Shown: positions 24,384 through 34,074, numbered from the stretch's first letter. The stretch: DNA of 63,437 nt from Chlamydiota bacterium (GCA_013287775.1 JABDDE010000005.1:1-63437); one strand, 5' to 3'. Made by a program: numbers and translations. The notes: generated by a model from the letters alone, not told the origin.

Positions 24384-25411
24384 ATAGTGCTTATAACCTC
24401 TTGTAGTATTCTCCTATCTACTGCATGGCAATACCTGCCCTTTTTTTTCAGCGGCTTTCCCATCCTCTCAAGCAGTACAAAATAAGGAGAGTGATGCTTC
24501 ACCTTCTTGTCTCTCAATAATGCCTCCATCCACGCATTGAAGGGGTATTTTTGGGGTATCTTCAGAGGTAATCCTATACGCTTAATAAGGCTTTCGATGG
24601 TTGTATACTCAGAAAGAGGAAGATACCCGGAGAGGTGTGACAGCATACTCTCTCCAATAATGCCTATAGCCACCGCTTGCCCATGCGGGATCGTGTAGCC
24701 AGATAGCACCTCTATAGCATGGCCAAGGGTATGTCCAAAATTTAAAATATCTCGTATCTCAATATCGAGAAATACTATTTTGCGCCGTACACTATATTCT
24801 ATCTGTTCAAGTACAATGGTTGTATCTCGCATGAGTATTGCCGAGAGGGCAGCGTCAAAGCGATATACATCATCACAAAGGATCGCATGCTTAGCCATTT
24901 CTACACAACCGTTCTGCATTTCACCGTCTGGAAGCGTATTCAGAAAAGCTACATCAACACCTACAAAGCGCGGATAATATATAGTCCCAATACAGTTTTT
25001 TACCTCTCCTACATTCAACCCATTTTTCCCCCCAATTGCCGCATCTACCATAGCAAGAAGTGTCGATGGAAAATAACAGACATCGATGCCCCGATAGTAT
25101 GTTGCTGCGACAAAACCAGCAACATCCAACACAGTACCGCCCCCTACAGCTACCAAGAGTGTATCTTTATCACAGCCATAGGCAATAAGCTGATTTTCTA
25201 TATGCTCTTTACTCTGTCTTGTCTTTATCCCTTCTCCCCCATCAATAGCGATCGTATTATCCCACAGGTGACATAGCTGAGACACCTGTGGCTCCACGAC
25301 TCTATCCACCACTAACACCCTACGCGAATAGGGCTGCATAAAATCAACTACTGTTTCATTGTCAAACAAATTGACACCATACATGATTTGACTACGATTT
25401 TTTTTTTGCAT
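24377..25411 (-). CDS. aroB: 3-dehydroquinate synthase
   Basis: Converts DAHP to 3-dehydroquinate. The 344-residue protein shows GGGTVLDVAGFVAATYYRG, the substrate/metal segment PSTLLAMVDAAIGGKNGLNV, ALLRD-type segments and the metal ligand His in FGHTLGHAIE plus GQAVAIG. I keep the ATG at 25411, which has AAAGG seven bases upstream, over a later ATG at 25384 with none. It heads the aroB-aroDE pair, which is divergent from the exported-protein gene at 25441 with only 29 bases between them. No DAHP synthase gene is seen in the window. Confidence 0.95.
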   Translation of the reverse strand: MQKKNRSQIMYGVNLFDNETVVDFMQPYSRRVLVVDRVVEPQVSQLCHLWDNTIAIDGGEGIKTRQSKEHIENQLIAYGCDKDTLLVAVGGGTVLDVAGFVAATYYRGIDVCYFPSTLLAMVDAAIGGKNGLNVGEVKNCIGTIYYPRFVGVDVAFLNTLPDGEMQNGCVEMAKHAILCDDVYRFDAALSAILMRDTTIVLEQIEYSVRRKIVFLDIEIRDILNFGHTLGHAIEVLSGYTIPHGQAVAIGIIGESMLSHLSGYLPLSEYTTIESLIKRIGLPLKIPQKYPFNAWMEALLRDKKVKHHSPYFVLLERMGKPLKKKGRYCHAVDRRILQEVISTIC

Positions 25412-25440
25412 TATAAAACCTTTTTTGCTAAAATTTGTTT

Positions 25441-26175
25441 ATGCGTTATTTACTGTTTCTTTGTTGTCTTGTTGCCTTGCCTCTACATGTACTTACTCTG
25501 CATGCACTCACTCTGCGCGAGGAGTTTTACAAAGCAGAAAGTGGTGATTTCATTGTGTTTGCCCATCAAAAACAGCTGACCTTTTTTCATATTATGGAGA
25601 AGACAGAAAATGAGTGTACCATTGAAGAGATCACGGTGCAAGAAAAAGATATTGATAAAAATAATAGCTGGCAAGCGTGGCTTGCATCGGATGCTCCAGG
25701 CCATACTGCATGGCGCGTTTGTCGTGTGAGTATGACATCCGGAGAAATACTACGATCGTTCTCTTTGGTCGGCAGTAATTGGATTCAAGATTCACTGAAC
25801 CCCCAATACTCCTTTTTGCCTACGCTGTTAAAGCTTCACTTGACCCTAGTACCCATAGAAGCAAGAAAGCGCATCGGCCCCCCACCAATGCCTGGTGAGC
25901 CTGATTTTCGAAAACTATGGCAGCCAAAAGTATATTACGAAGGGAGCGAGCAAGCCGTGCAGTGCCACGTATATCGTACTGAATGGCCAAAAGATGTCAG
26001 TGATCTCAGTGGCAGAGTGCTCTACATCTATATTCCTAAGCCCTCTTCTCAGGCCCTTTCTTTCTTCCCTTATTGGATTGAAATCACCGGCAATATTGGC
26101 AAGGTGAAACTCAGAGTTGTCGATTCTGGGCGCTTACTCTATAATCCTGCTCTAACGCTTGGGATACCTGAGTAA
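25441..26175 (+). CDS. exported conserved protein upstream of lepB
   Basis: A 244-residue protein with a signal peptide (RYLLFLCCLVALPLHVLTL) and a mature domain I do not recognise, with conserved-looking segments such as PPPMPGEPDFRKLWQPK and YWIEITGNIGK. I recall that Chlamydia also has a conserved hypothetical gene next to lepB, so this may be its orthologue. The start at 25441 lies 29 bases from the divergent aroB start, leaving little room for two separate promoters. It is followed by a 346-base gap before lepB. Confidence 0.8.
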   Translation: MRYLLFLCCLVALPLHVLTLHALTLREEFYKAESGDFIVFAHQKQLTFFHIMEKTENECTIEEITVQEKDIDKNNSWQAWLASDAPGHTAWRVCRVSMTSGEILRSFSLVGSNWIQDSLNPQYSFLPTLLKLHLTLVPIEARKRIGPPPMPGEPDFRKLWQPKVYYEGSEQAVQCHVYRTEWPKDVSDLSGRVLYIYIPKPSSQALSFFPYWIEITGNIGKVKLRVVDSGRLLYNPALTLGIPE

Positions 26176-26521
26176 TACGTTTCTTATGAACAAAAAAAAT
26201 GCAAGCAAAATCATGCATGCCCTGTTTGTAACAACTCTCTTTTCCACAATATAAGTCACTGATTATCAGTAACTTATAAAACAGCTTCTGAGATATGCAG
26301 TTTCTTAGATGTTCATAAATTGACCTCTACTTATCTACAATACTAACAATCCATCTACACACTTCCCACACAAACAGAGGAAAAAATCGAAAAAATGGCG
26401 AACATTTAGAGAACTTATTGTAACCTACTACCCCTCGCAAGCTCAGGGCAGTAGGTTAATTATTGCTGTTATTGCCTTTATTGCCTTTGTTCTTATTTGC
26501 AAAATTTGATACACTTGGAGA
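26176..26521. repeat. gap before lepB with two hairpins
   Basis: No gene seen. An imperfect dyad (TTATAAGT-type arms around TGATTATCAGT) lies at about 26250-26280. A hairpin at 26421-26458 has arms TAACCTACT and AGTAGGTTA around CCCCTCGCAAGCTCAGGG, the same core as the hairpins at the ends of ileS and tolB. Confidence 0.65.
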
Positions 26522-28360
26522 ATGTTTTCTCTACACAAATGTAAGCTCATATGGAGAGAGGCGATCAGCTTCTATAAAAAAACACAAAATACGCTACCAG
26601 ATGAGGCACGTACACGTCTTGAAAAGCAAATAACGGCCCTTGATCAGGCTATACTCTCTAAGGATCGACTGCACGCAAACGACTATGCTAGCGAGCTTGA
26701 CAGTTACCTAAAGACCCACGGTCACAAAGGTATGCTACGACGCTGTTTGGAATTCGTTGCCGTCCTTGCATGTGCTATCTGTATTGCAGGCATCGTGCGC
26801 TATACCTGGTTTGAGCTCTATGAAATACCCACAGGATCGATGCGCCCGACATTTAAAGAGCAGGACCGTGTCATCGTCTCAAAGGATGCCTACGGTATTA
26901 ACACGCCCTTTCAAACATCGCATCTCTATTTCGAACCAGACCTGATACAGCGTGGCAATATTATTGTCTTATCAGGAGATGGTATCGACCTTCCCGATGT
27001 GGATACAAAATATTTTCTTCTTTTCCCTGGAAAAAAACGATACGTGAAACGCTGTATGGGCAAGCCGGGCGACACCCTCTATTTTTATGGTGGCCGTATC
27101 TATGGTATTGATAAACACGGGCAATCTTTTTCGACCATCCATTCCCCTATTGAACACATTCCCTTCTCTACCTTCGAAGGCAAAATTGATGAGAAAATAC
27201 TACGCAAAGACTCTGAGCAGCAGTTTACCATCAAGCAGATGAATATGCCTCTTGCTCGAGTGACCTTTACGCCTACTACTGTTTCTGCAACACTTCTCGA
27301 ACACAATCCTGCCAATAGCTATGGTGCGCTTTGGGGAATAAAAAACTATGCTGAGTGCCGGCTCATTAATCCACAAGATCTACCTGGTGAGGCCTTGGAA
27401 GCTGGCTACACGGAGACTGCCGCCCTATTATTTCTCGAACTCAAACACTCGCCTACCCTCATTACTGCGGAGGCGCTCCAGAAATGGCTTGAGAGACACA
27501 ATACGGCTTCTCCAATATGCACCCACACGACCTGGATACCACTGCATGAGCAGGAACTTGAAGCGCTGAAATCCGGCCTCTACACTTCTCGCTTTATAGT
27601 AAAGAATGGAGCCGCTTTTCGATATGGAGAAGGGGATGCACCGACGGGGCCTTCAATCTTCCTTGGAAGCGATGTGCCAGATGGCGTATACGAATTTTTC
27701 AATGGCAAAGCCTATTCGATCAATTCACTCAGCATAAGTAAAGAGCTTGCCCCCTCACATCCTATTTATCCGAAAACACCAGCAGCACTAAAGACACTTT
27801 TTAACTCAGGGATAGAGCTCAGCCCCTTCACCAATCCAGGAGCTCGAGGGGCAGCGAGTAAGCGAACCTTCTTTCCCGCGCGCTACGCTTATTTTAGAAA
27901 TGGGGTATTATTTACGATGAATACCCCCCTTTTGGCTGAAAACTCTCCTGTACTGTATCGCTTCCATGAGTTGGAAAAAGAGCGAGCTATACACTCTTCG
28001 AATTATGTTGCCTTTACAGATTCTGGCCCCCCATCAGAAGAGCAAATTAGAAACTTTGGCTTAAAAATTCCTGAGAAAAACTATCTTGCACTTGGAGACA
28101 ACTATGCCAATAGTGCCGACAGTCGCTACTTTGGTTTTGTCCCAGAAAAAAACATTCAGGGCTCCCCTGTGTGCATATTCTGGCCTTTTGGCAAACGATT
28201 CGGCGAACCCCCACAACCTTCAGTCCCCTTCTTTCGCCTCCCAAATGTGATTGTACTGAGTATTGTTGCGATAATTGCCATCATTTTAAAGTGTTATTAT
28301 AGTGACACGCGATATAGACGAATACTTTCACTGCCCCCTTCGCACGCGCGGGAGCAGTAG
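26522..28360 (+). CDS. lepB: signal peptidase I, extended chlamydial type
   Basis: Cleaves signal peptides at the outer face of the inner membrane. At 612 residues it is about twice the usual size, as in Chlamydia. A membrane helix lies at about 82-100 (VAVLACAICIAGIVRYTW). The catalytic Ser is at about 106 (PTGSMRPT) and the general-base Lys at about 175 (KRYVKRCMGKPGD). A roughly 330-residue insertion separates these from the conserved end ALGDNYANSADSRYFGFVP (box E). A second hydrophobic segment is near the C-terminus (NVIVLSIVAIIAIIL). The stop is two bases before the metallophosphoesterase start. Confidence 0.95.
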   Translation: MFSLHKCKLIWREAISFYKKTQNTLPDEARTRLEKQITALDQAILSKDRLHANDYASELDSYLKTHGHKGMLRRCLEFVAVLACAICIAGIVRYTWFELYEIPTGSMRPTFKEQDRVIVSKDAYGINTPFQTSHLYFEPDLIQRGNIIVLSGDGIDLPDVDTKYFLLFPGKKRYVKRCMGKPGDTLYFYGGRIYGIDKHGQSFSTIHSPIEHIPFSTFEGKIDEKILRKDSEQQFTIKQMNMPLARVTFTPTTVSATLLEHNPANSYGALWGIKNYAECRLINPQDLPGEALEAGYTETAALLFLELKHSPTLITAEALQKWLERHNTASPICTHTTWIPLHEQELEALKSGLYTSRFIVKNGAAFRYGEGDAPTGPSIFLGSDVPDGVYEFFNGKAYSINSLSISKELAPSHPIYPKTPAALKTLFNSGIELSPFTNPGARGAASKRTFFPARYAYFRNGVLFTMNTPLLAENSPVLYRFHELEKERAIHSSNYVAFTDSGPPSEEQIRNFGLKIPEKNYLALGDNYANSADSRYFGFVPEKNIQGSPVCIFWPFGKRFGEPPQPSVPFFRLPNVIVLSIVAIIAIILKCYYSDTRYRRILSLPPSHAREQ

Positions 28361-28362
28361 AT

Positions 28363-29121
28363 ATGACCATTTGGGCAATAGGCGATTTACATTTAAGTTT
28401 TGGCTGTCCTGGCAAGGAGATGGACAAGTTTGGCCCTCATTGGGTGCGCCATTTCGAAAAAATCCAAAAAGATTGGGACGACAAAGTAGCGCCTGATGAT
28501 CTCGTGCTGATTCCTGGCGACATTTCATGGGCAATGCATCTAGAAGAGGCTGAAAAAGATCTTGCATGGATTGCTGAGCGCCCTGGCACCAAAGTACTCA
28601 TCAAAGGCAACCACGATTACTGGTGGCACTCCCTTTCAAAAATTCGCAAAATACTTCCTCCCAGCATCCATGTGCTTGGAACTGATGCGTTTCATTACAA
28701 TGACATCTCTGTGTGCGGCGCAAGGCTCTGGGATAGTCAAGAGTATACTTTTGCACCCTATATTCTTATCTCTGATACCGGCAATGAAAAAAAAGCAGCA
28801 AAAAAAGATAGAGATATCGAAGAAGATGAAAAAATTTTTCAGCGCGAAATTGGACGACTTGCTCTAGGCCTCCAAGCACTGCACAAAGATGCAAAAATAA
28901 AAATCGTGCTTACACACTACCCCCCCATTTCGGCAGATCTTGCTGATTCTACGGTATCAAAAATGGTAGAAGCTGCTGGGGTACACCATGTCATTTTCGG
29001 CCACCTCCATAACGTGCACGCCGGAAGTGGGGAAAAACTCTTTGGCGTCAAAAATGATGTAAATTATCAATTGACATCGTGCGATTTTCTTAATTTTTCA
29101 TTGCTTCGTATTATTCCGTAG
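28363..29121 (+). CDS. calcineurin-like metallophosphoesterase
   Basis: The 252-residue cytoplasmic protein has the full two-metal signature of the superfamily: GDLHL (residues 7-11), GDISW, GNHDYWWH, THYPP and FGHLHNVH. The substrate is unknown; such enzymes act on phosphomono- or diesters. It starts two bases after lepB and has no separate promoter, so it belongs to the lepB transcript. The stretch after DTGNEKKAAKKDRDIEED is a charged insertion. Confidence 0.93.
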   Translation: MTIWAIGDLHLSFGCPGKEMDKFGPHWVRHFEKIQKDWDDKVAPDDLVLIPGDISWAMHLEEAEKDLAWIAERPGTKVLIKGNHDYWWHSLSKIRKILPPSIHVLGTDAFHYNDISVCGARLWDSQEYTFAPYILISDTGNEKKAAKKDRDIEEDEKIFQREIGRLALGLQALHKDAKIKIVLTHYPPISADLADSTVSKMVEAAGVHHVIFGHLHNVHAGSGEKLFGVKNDVNYQLTSCDFLNFSLLRIIP

Positions 29122-29153
29122 CGTAAAATGTCTGTTTTTGGCATAAGTATTGG

Positions 29154-29191
29154 GTCATGTGCAAATTTTCCTCCGGAAAATTGTACATGAC
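29154..29191. repeat. gene-end palindrome between the phosphoesterase and speE
   Basis: GTCATGTGCAAATTTTCC / loop / GGAAAATTGTACATGAC. Same family as 11250-11286. An in-frame ATG inside it would add a spurious 23-residue N-terminus to speE. Confidence 0.8.
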
Positions 29192-29218
29192 GAAAATAAC
29201 ACAACAAGGAGAACCATT

Positions 29219-30175
29219 GTGAACATAATAAAAGCATTGATGACAATATGTATGATAACAGCGGCAATAACACCAGCAGTATCATATGCCGAGGAACAAA
29301 CACAACCCTACTTCCAAGAAATCGATCCCAGGGAACCTCTTGATCCATGGATGCAATCTTTTGCAATTACGGAAAAATTATATGAAGGAAAAAGTGATTT
29401 TCAGGATATCTTAATCTTTGAAAATAGCCGTTTTGGTCGGATGCTTGCACTTGATGGCGTTGTTCAAACCACTGAAGCAGATGAGTTTATCTATCATGAG
29501 ATGATTGTACATGTGCCCATGCTCACACATCCAGAGCCTAAAAAAGTGCTTATTATCGGTGGCGGTGATGGGGGCTCTCTTCGAGAAGTACTCAGGCACA
29601 AAACTGTCGAACAAGTCACCATGGTTGATCTCGATGGTCAAGTGGTGGATCTGTGTAAGAAATGGCTGCCAAATCATTCTAGTGGCGCGTTTGATGATCA
29701 GCGCGTAAAGCTTGTCATTCAAGATGGGACGCAATTTGTAAAAGAAACACAAGACACGTTTGATGTTATCATCTGTGATACCACTGATCCTATAGGGCCT
29801 GGCAAGGTGCTTTTTAGCTCGGAGTTTTATGCTGACTGCAAGAAAATCCTGAACCCCGAAGGGCTTATTTCCATGCAAAACGGCATACCCTTTACAAATG
29901 GTTTGGAAATAACCAGTGTGTTTGCCAACATCGCCCATGAATTTAAGCACGTAAGCTTCTATGTAGCGCCAGTGCCATCCTATCTCGGTGGCTATCTGGC
30001 CTTTGGCATAGCTTCAGAGAAATATTCCAATTATGCGCTCTCTTCGAAAAAGCTCTCCAAGAGACTGCATAGTGTGAAAGGATCCATGCGCTATTACAAT
30101 CCAAAGATACATAAAGCTTCATTTGCTTTGCCAGAATATGTGAATCAGTATATTCCAAAAATCAAAAAGAAATAA
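29219..30175 (+). CDS. speE: spermidine synthase with an apparent signal peptide
   Basis: Transfers aminopropyl from decarboxylated S-adenosylmethionine to putrescine or a related amine. The core is intact: TEKLYEGKSDFQDI, GRMLALDGVVQTTEADEF, GGGDGGSLREVLRH, VDLDGQVVDLCKKWLP, DGTQFV and DTTDPIGPGKVLF. I chose the GTG at 29219 because AAGGAG lies seven bases upstream. That gives 318 residues whose first 26 form a typical signal peptide (MNIIKALMTICMITAAITPA, cleavage after VSYA). Spermidine synthases are normally cytosolic, so this is unusual. No speD or speA lies nearby. The stop TAA is one base from the ileS start. Confidence 0.88.
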   Translation: MNIIKALMTICMITAAITPAVSYAEEQTQPYFQEIDPREPLDPWMQSFAITEKLYEGKSDFQDILIFENSRFGRMLALDGVVQTTEADEFIYHEMIVHVPMLTHPEPKKVLIIGGGDGGSLREVLRHKTVEQVTMVDLDGQVVDLCKKWLPNHSSGAFDDQRVKLVIQDGTQFVKETQDTFDVIICDTTDPIGPGKVLFSSEFYADCKKILNPEGLISMQNGIPFTNGLEITSVFANIAHEFKHVSFYVAPVPSYLGGYLAFGIASEKYSNYALSSKKLSKRLHSVKGSMRYYNPKIHKASFALPEYVNQYIPKIKKK

Positions 30176-30176
30176 C

Positions 30177-33100
30177 ATGTTTGAAGCTATCAATACCAAG
30201 GAAAGTTTTGCAAAACGAGAAGAGCGCGTCCTGCAGTTTTGGCAGGACAATGCAATTCTCCCTAAGTCTATAGCACAAAGAGAGGGAGGACCTCTCTTTT
30301 CTCATTATGATGGGCCACCTTTTGCAACGGGACTCCCCCACTATGGCCACTTGCTTGCTGGAACCATTAAGGATGTGGTTCTTCGCTACAAAACGATGAA
30401 GGGGTATTATGTTCCTCGTCGTATAGGTTGGGACTGCCATGGGCTGCCTGTTGAAAACGAAATTGAAAAGGCATTTAACCTCTCTGGCGCTGCCTCCATA
30501 GAAGCATTTGGTATTGCGGCATTTAATGAAGAGTGTCGAAAGATCGTACTTAGGTATACAAGTGAATGGAAGAAAACGACGCTCCGAATGGGCCGCTTTG
30601 TGGATTTTGATACAACCTACCGAACTATGGATCTTCCTTTTATGGAATCGGTATGGTGGGTGTTTCAGTCGCTCTATAAAAAAGGATTAATTTATGAAGG
30701 GTATAAAGTAATGCCCTTCTCTGCAAAATTGGGGACTCCTCTTTCTAATTTTGAAGCTTCTGAAAATTATAAAGACGTTGACGATCCCTCCCTTACAGTA
30801 GCCATCGAACTTCTTGGCGAAGAAAATACCTTCGTACTTGTCTGGACGACAACACCGTGGACCCTTGTTTCTAACATGGCTATCACTGTAGGCGCAGAAA
30901 TTGACTATGTGATGATTCAAGAGAGTGCAAGCAGTAAAAAATACATCCTCGCGCGCCAGTGCCTTGATCGCTACTTTAAAGACAGTGTAGCGTATCAAAT
31001 ACTCAATGAATATTCAGGCAAAGCCCTTGTTGGCAAGCGTTATAAGCCCCTTTTCCCCCATTTTCAAGACTATGCAATGAAGGGCGCCTTTCACATTATT
31101 GCTGACGGTTTTGTCACCATCGATGAAGGCACTGGCCTTGTCCATACTGCCCCTGCCTTTGGTGAAGCCGACTTTTACGCCTGTGAAAAACATAAAATCC
31201 CTCTCGTTTGCCCTGTTGATCAAAATGGCCAATTTACAAACGCTGTTCCCGAATTTGTAGGCCGTTTTGTCAAAGACTGCGATAAAGACATTATTAAAAT
31301 GCTGAAAGATCGAGGCAGCGTCTTTCGCCATGAAAACTGCCGCCACCGCTACCCCTTTTGCTGGCGCTCCGATACCCCACTTATCTATAAAGTTGTGGCG
31401 ACCTGGTTTGTTGCAGTGGAAAAAATCAAAGATAAAATTTTAAATTCAAACGAACAAATCTACTGGATGCCCGAGCATATCAAGTATGGCCGATTTGGAA
31501 AATGGCTTGAGGGGGCACGTGACTGGGCAATTAGCCGCAATCGTTATTGGGGAACACCTATACCTATCTGGAGAGCCGACGATGGGGAGATAGTTGTATT
31601 TGGCAGCAAGCAAGAACTCGAAGATGCTACGAGTACAAAGATCCAGGATTTGCATCGCCATTTTATTGATGAGCTGACCTTTACCAAAAATGGCAAGCTC
31701 TTTCGCCGTATTCCTGAGGTATTTGACTGCTGGTTTGAATCAGGATCCATGCCCTATGCAGAGCAGCATTATCCCTTCGAGAATGAAACACATTTTAGGA
31801 CAGCATTTCCTGCTGACTTTATTGCAGAAGGGCTGGATCAAACACGAGGCTGGTTTTATACACTGACAGTGCTGGCGACAGCGCTTTTTGAAAAGCCTGC
31901 GTTTAAGAATGTCATCGTTAATGGAATTATCTTAGCGGCAGATGGCAACAAGATGTCAAAGCGGCTTAAAAACTATCCTGACCCGCAAGAAGTGATCGAT
32001 ATCTACGGTGCTGATAGTATTCGCTTGTATATGCTGAGTAGCCCTGCTGTGAAGGCCGATGATCTCTGTTTTTCTAAACCAGGCGTGGAACTCGTACTTC
32101 GCCACGTGCTTTTGCCTCTCTGGAATGCCTATAGCTTTTTTATCACCTATGCCCGCTTAAACTCGTGGGAAGCCGAGGCGATCGACCCCACCTTCACGCC
32201 TCAGGCAGCCATCGATCGCTGGATGCTCTCACTGGTCCATAAACTCATTCACGATGTGGAAGGGGCCATGGATCGCTATGATTTGAGCCATGCTGTGCAT
32301 CCCTTTGTGGATTTTATTGACCAGCTTACAAACTGGTATATACGCCGCTCAAGGAGGCGTTTTTGGAGTGATGAGGCAACCCGTGATCGCCATGAAGCGC
32401 ATAAAACGCTCTATACCGTTCTCGTCCACCTTGTAAAGATTGCAGCACCCTACGTGCCCTTTATTGCAGAAGAGATGTATCTGAACCTCAGGCTCAAAAC
32501 CAACCCTGAGTCTGTACATCTTACACACTTTCCACAGTATGTGGCAAGCGAACGGGATCTTTTCCTAGAAGAAGTGATGGCTACCGTACAGCGTGCTGTC
32601 AGCCTTGGTCACAGCCTGCGCAAGGAAAAACAGCTCAAAGTGCGCCAGCCACTAGCGAGGGCCTTTATTATCTCGGCAAATAGGCGAAACATAGAGCTCT
32701 TAGAACAGGAAAAGCAGCTTATAGCCGATGAGCTCAACGTGCAAGAAGTGGTGTTTTCAACTGATGAAAGTGGGTTCGTACGGCTACAAGCAAAGCCCAA
32801 TTTCCGCCTGCTTGGCAAAAAAATTGGCAAGCTCATGAAGCAGGCTCACGCTGCAATTGATGCATTTTCCCAAGAAGAGCTTAACAAAATCATGCAAGGC
32901 GGGACGCTGACGCTTATTCTCGAGGGGCAGCAAGTGGTGCTTTTACCTGAAGATGTAGCTGTCGAGCGCATTGTGAAAGAGGATCTTGTTGCTGCCAACA
33001 GTGAAGATATCACGGTTGCCCTTGATACAGCACTCACCCCAGAGCTGATCTCTGTAGGCATTGCCCGCGAGTTTGTAAACCGTGTGAACACGTTGCGCAA

Positions 33101-33314
33101 GGAGAAGAATTTCAATATTTCTGACCGCATTCACCTCACGGTCGCTGCCCCTGCCGAAATCGAGCAGGCACTCAAGGCACACGAAGCCTTTATTGCGAGC
33201 GAAATACTGGCACTCTCGCTTACCTTTGCCCCAAATGACGGCGATGTGTGCGACATTAACGAGCAGTCTGTACGGGTGGAAATTCTACGACCCCTCGCGA
33301 GCTCGGGGCTGTAG
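30177..33314 (+). CDS. ileS: isoleucyl-tRNA synthetase (eukaryote-like type)
   Basis: Charges tRNA-Ile. It has 1045 residues; the HIGH motif is HYGH (about 55-58) and the second catalytic motif is KMSKR (about 592-596) followed by LKNYPDPQ, both typical of the eukaryote-like group found in Chlamydia and often insensitive to mupirocin. The editing domain has TTPWTL and the anticodon-binding domain follows from about 650. The last residues (RPLASSGL) are encoded by a hairpin that also ends tolB, so the original C-terminus has been altered. It begins one base after speE and is probably on the same transcript. Confidence 0.97.
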   Translation: MFEAINTKESFAKREERVLQFWQDNAILPKSIAQREGGPLFSHYDGPPFATGLPHYGHLLAGTIKDVVLRYKTMKGYYVPRRIGWDCHGLPVENEIEKAFNLSGAASIEAFGIAAFNEECRKIVLRYTSEWKKTTLRMGRFVDFDTTYRTMDLPFMESVWWVFQSLYKKGLIYEGYKVMPFSAKLGTPLSNFEASENYKDVDDPSLTVAIELLGEENTFVLVWTTTPWTLVSNMAITVGAEIDYVMIQESASSKKYILARQCLDRYFKDSVAYQILNEYSGKALVGKRYKPLFPHFQDYAMKGAFHIIADGFVTIDEGTGLVHTAPAFGEADFYACEKHKIPLVCPVDQNGQFTNAVPEFVGRFVKDCDKDIIKMLKDRGSVFRHENCRHRYPFCWRSDTPLIYKVVATWFVAVEKIKDKILNSNEQIYWMPEHIKYGRFGKWLEGARDWAISRNRYWGTPIPIWRADDGEIVVFGSKQELEDATSTKIQDLHRHFIDELTFTKNGKLFRRIPEVFDCWFESGSMPYAEQHYPFENETHFRTAFPADFIAEGLDQTRGWFYTLTVLATALFEKPAFKNVIVNGIILAADGNKMSKRLKNYPDPQEVIDIYGADSIRLYMLSSPAVKADDLCFSKPGVELVLRHVLLPLWNAYSFFITYARLNSWEAEAIDPTFTPQAAIDRWMLSLVHKLIHDVEGAMDRYDLSHAVHPFVDFIDQLTNWYIRRSRRRFWSDEATRDRHEAHKTLYTVLVHLVKIAAPYVPFIAEEMYLNLRLKTNPESVHLTHFPQYVASERDLFLEEVMATVQRAVSLGHSLRKEKQLKVRQPLARAFIISANRRNIELLEQEKQLIADELNVQEVVFSTDESGFVRLQAKPNFRLLGKKIGKLMKQAHAAIDAFSQEELNKIMQGGTLTLILEGQQVVLLPEDVAVERIVKEDLVAANSEDITVALDTALTPELISVGIAREFVNRVNTLRKEKNFNISDRIHLTVAAPAEIEQALKAHEAFIASEILALSLTFAPNDGDVCDINEQSVRVEILRPLASSGL

Positions 33315-33316
33315 AA
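33283..33316 (+). terminator. hairpin spanning the ileS stop
   Basis: TTCTAC and GTAGAA enclose GACCCCTCGCGAGCTCGGGGCT. The same CCCCTCGC(A/G)AGCTCGGGG core occurs at the tolB end (43826-43852) and at 26421-26458. An A-rich stretch follows. Confidence 0.7.
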
Positions 33317-33339
33317 AAATAATTCATACATCAGGCGAC

Positions 33340-33830
33340 TGTTGGCTAGGGTGTCGCTGCTACCGCAACCCCACGCTGCCGCCGGCCGTAGCGCGAGCGC
33401 GCTGCGGCCGTGCTCCACGCGGGGCTAATGAATTTCGCCGCTACCGCATACGCGTCAGGCTAAGGCTGGAGTGGTGTCAACTTAAAAAAACTTGTAACCA
33501 ATCAGAGCCGAGCCACGGTAGTGGCGAAATGCAGCTCTAGCCCCGCGTGCAGTGAAGGCTGCGCGCATCGCGCGCAGGCCGAGCGGAACGTGGGGTTTAT
33601 GAGGCATCAATAAAAACGGAGCTGCGGTAGCAGCGACACAGAAATGTGTCTGCAACGACAATTATGTGCACTGACTAGGTCAAATACAATGGGTTTCGCT
33701 GCTGCCGCAGCTCTCTGTTTATTTCATGCTCCACAACCCCACGTTCCTTCGATCGCACGCAATGCGTGCGCTCTTCAGTCACGCGGGGCTAATGAATTCC
33801 ACCGCTACCGCGGTGGGGTCCATATTGGTC
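33340..33830. repeat. composite palindromic repeats, left part of the transposase island
   Basis: The 1.24-kb stretch 33315-34556 has no intact gene. Here copies begin at about 33345 (GTGTCGCTGCTACCGC, CCCCACGCTGCCG, CCGGCCGTAGCGCG palindrome, GCGGGGCTAATGAA) and continue, in both orientations, to 33825. Further copies lie at 34225-34300 and 34380-34515. Each full copy has three hairpins: GCTGCTACCGCAGC, a long GC-rich palindrome between CCCCACGTT and GCGGGGCTAA, and CCACCGCTACCGCGGTGG. Confidence 0.85.
33462..33825 (+). repeat. direct repeat, left copy (partner 35119-35484)
   Basis: About 364 bases, from AAGGCTGGAGTG to GGTGGGGTCCATAT, are repeated at 35119-35484 with only a few differences in the first 70 bases and no visible difference after that. 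The pair brackets the IS110 remnant and the IS200-like transposase gene. Confidence 0.9.
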
Positions 33831-33997
33831 ACAACATGGTAAGGCTCTATACATTATCCCAATGGCCTTAGCCTGATGCGTATGCCGCTGCCGCGGCTCG
33901 GCTCCGATTGGCTGCAGGTTTCTTTTTAAGTTGACACCATTGGCCTTTTAGCCTGATGCATATATGCTGTCGCAGCGGAAGCGCATTAGCCCCGCGA

Positions 33998-34074
33998 CAG
34001 ATGTTTCCCTTTTCGTCCATAATGGCGATAAAAGTTGTTTTCATAGAAACATCAAATCCTGCATAATAGGTCAT
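33998..34074 (-). pseudogene. N-terminal remnant of an IS110-family transposase
   Basis: The minus strand from 34074 reads MTYYAGFDVSMKTTFIAI followed by MDEKGNIC, the characteristic start of IS110-family DEDD transposases (first catalytic Asp in AGFDVS). At about 33998 it runs into the composite repeat and the rest of the gene, some 300 residues or more, is gone. Confidence 0.75.

Noticed and set aside
26250..26460. Replication origin-like features before lepB
   Set aside because: One TTATCTACA resembles a DnaA box, but there is no cluster of boxes and no origin-linked gene nearby.
33644..33871. Short open frames repeated at 33644 and 35303
   Set aside because: They are identical because they lie in the 364-base direct repeat, and their sequence is palindromic repeat translation.
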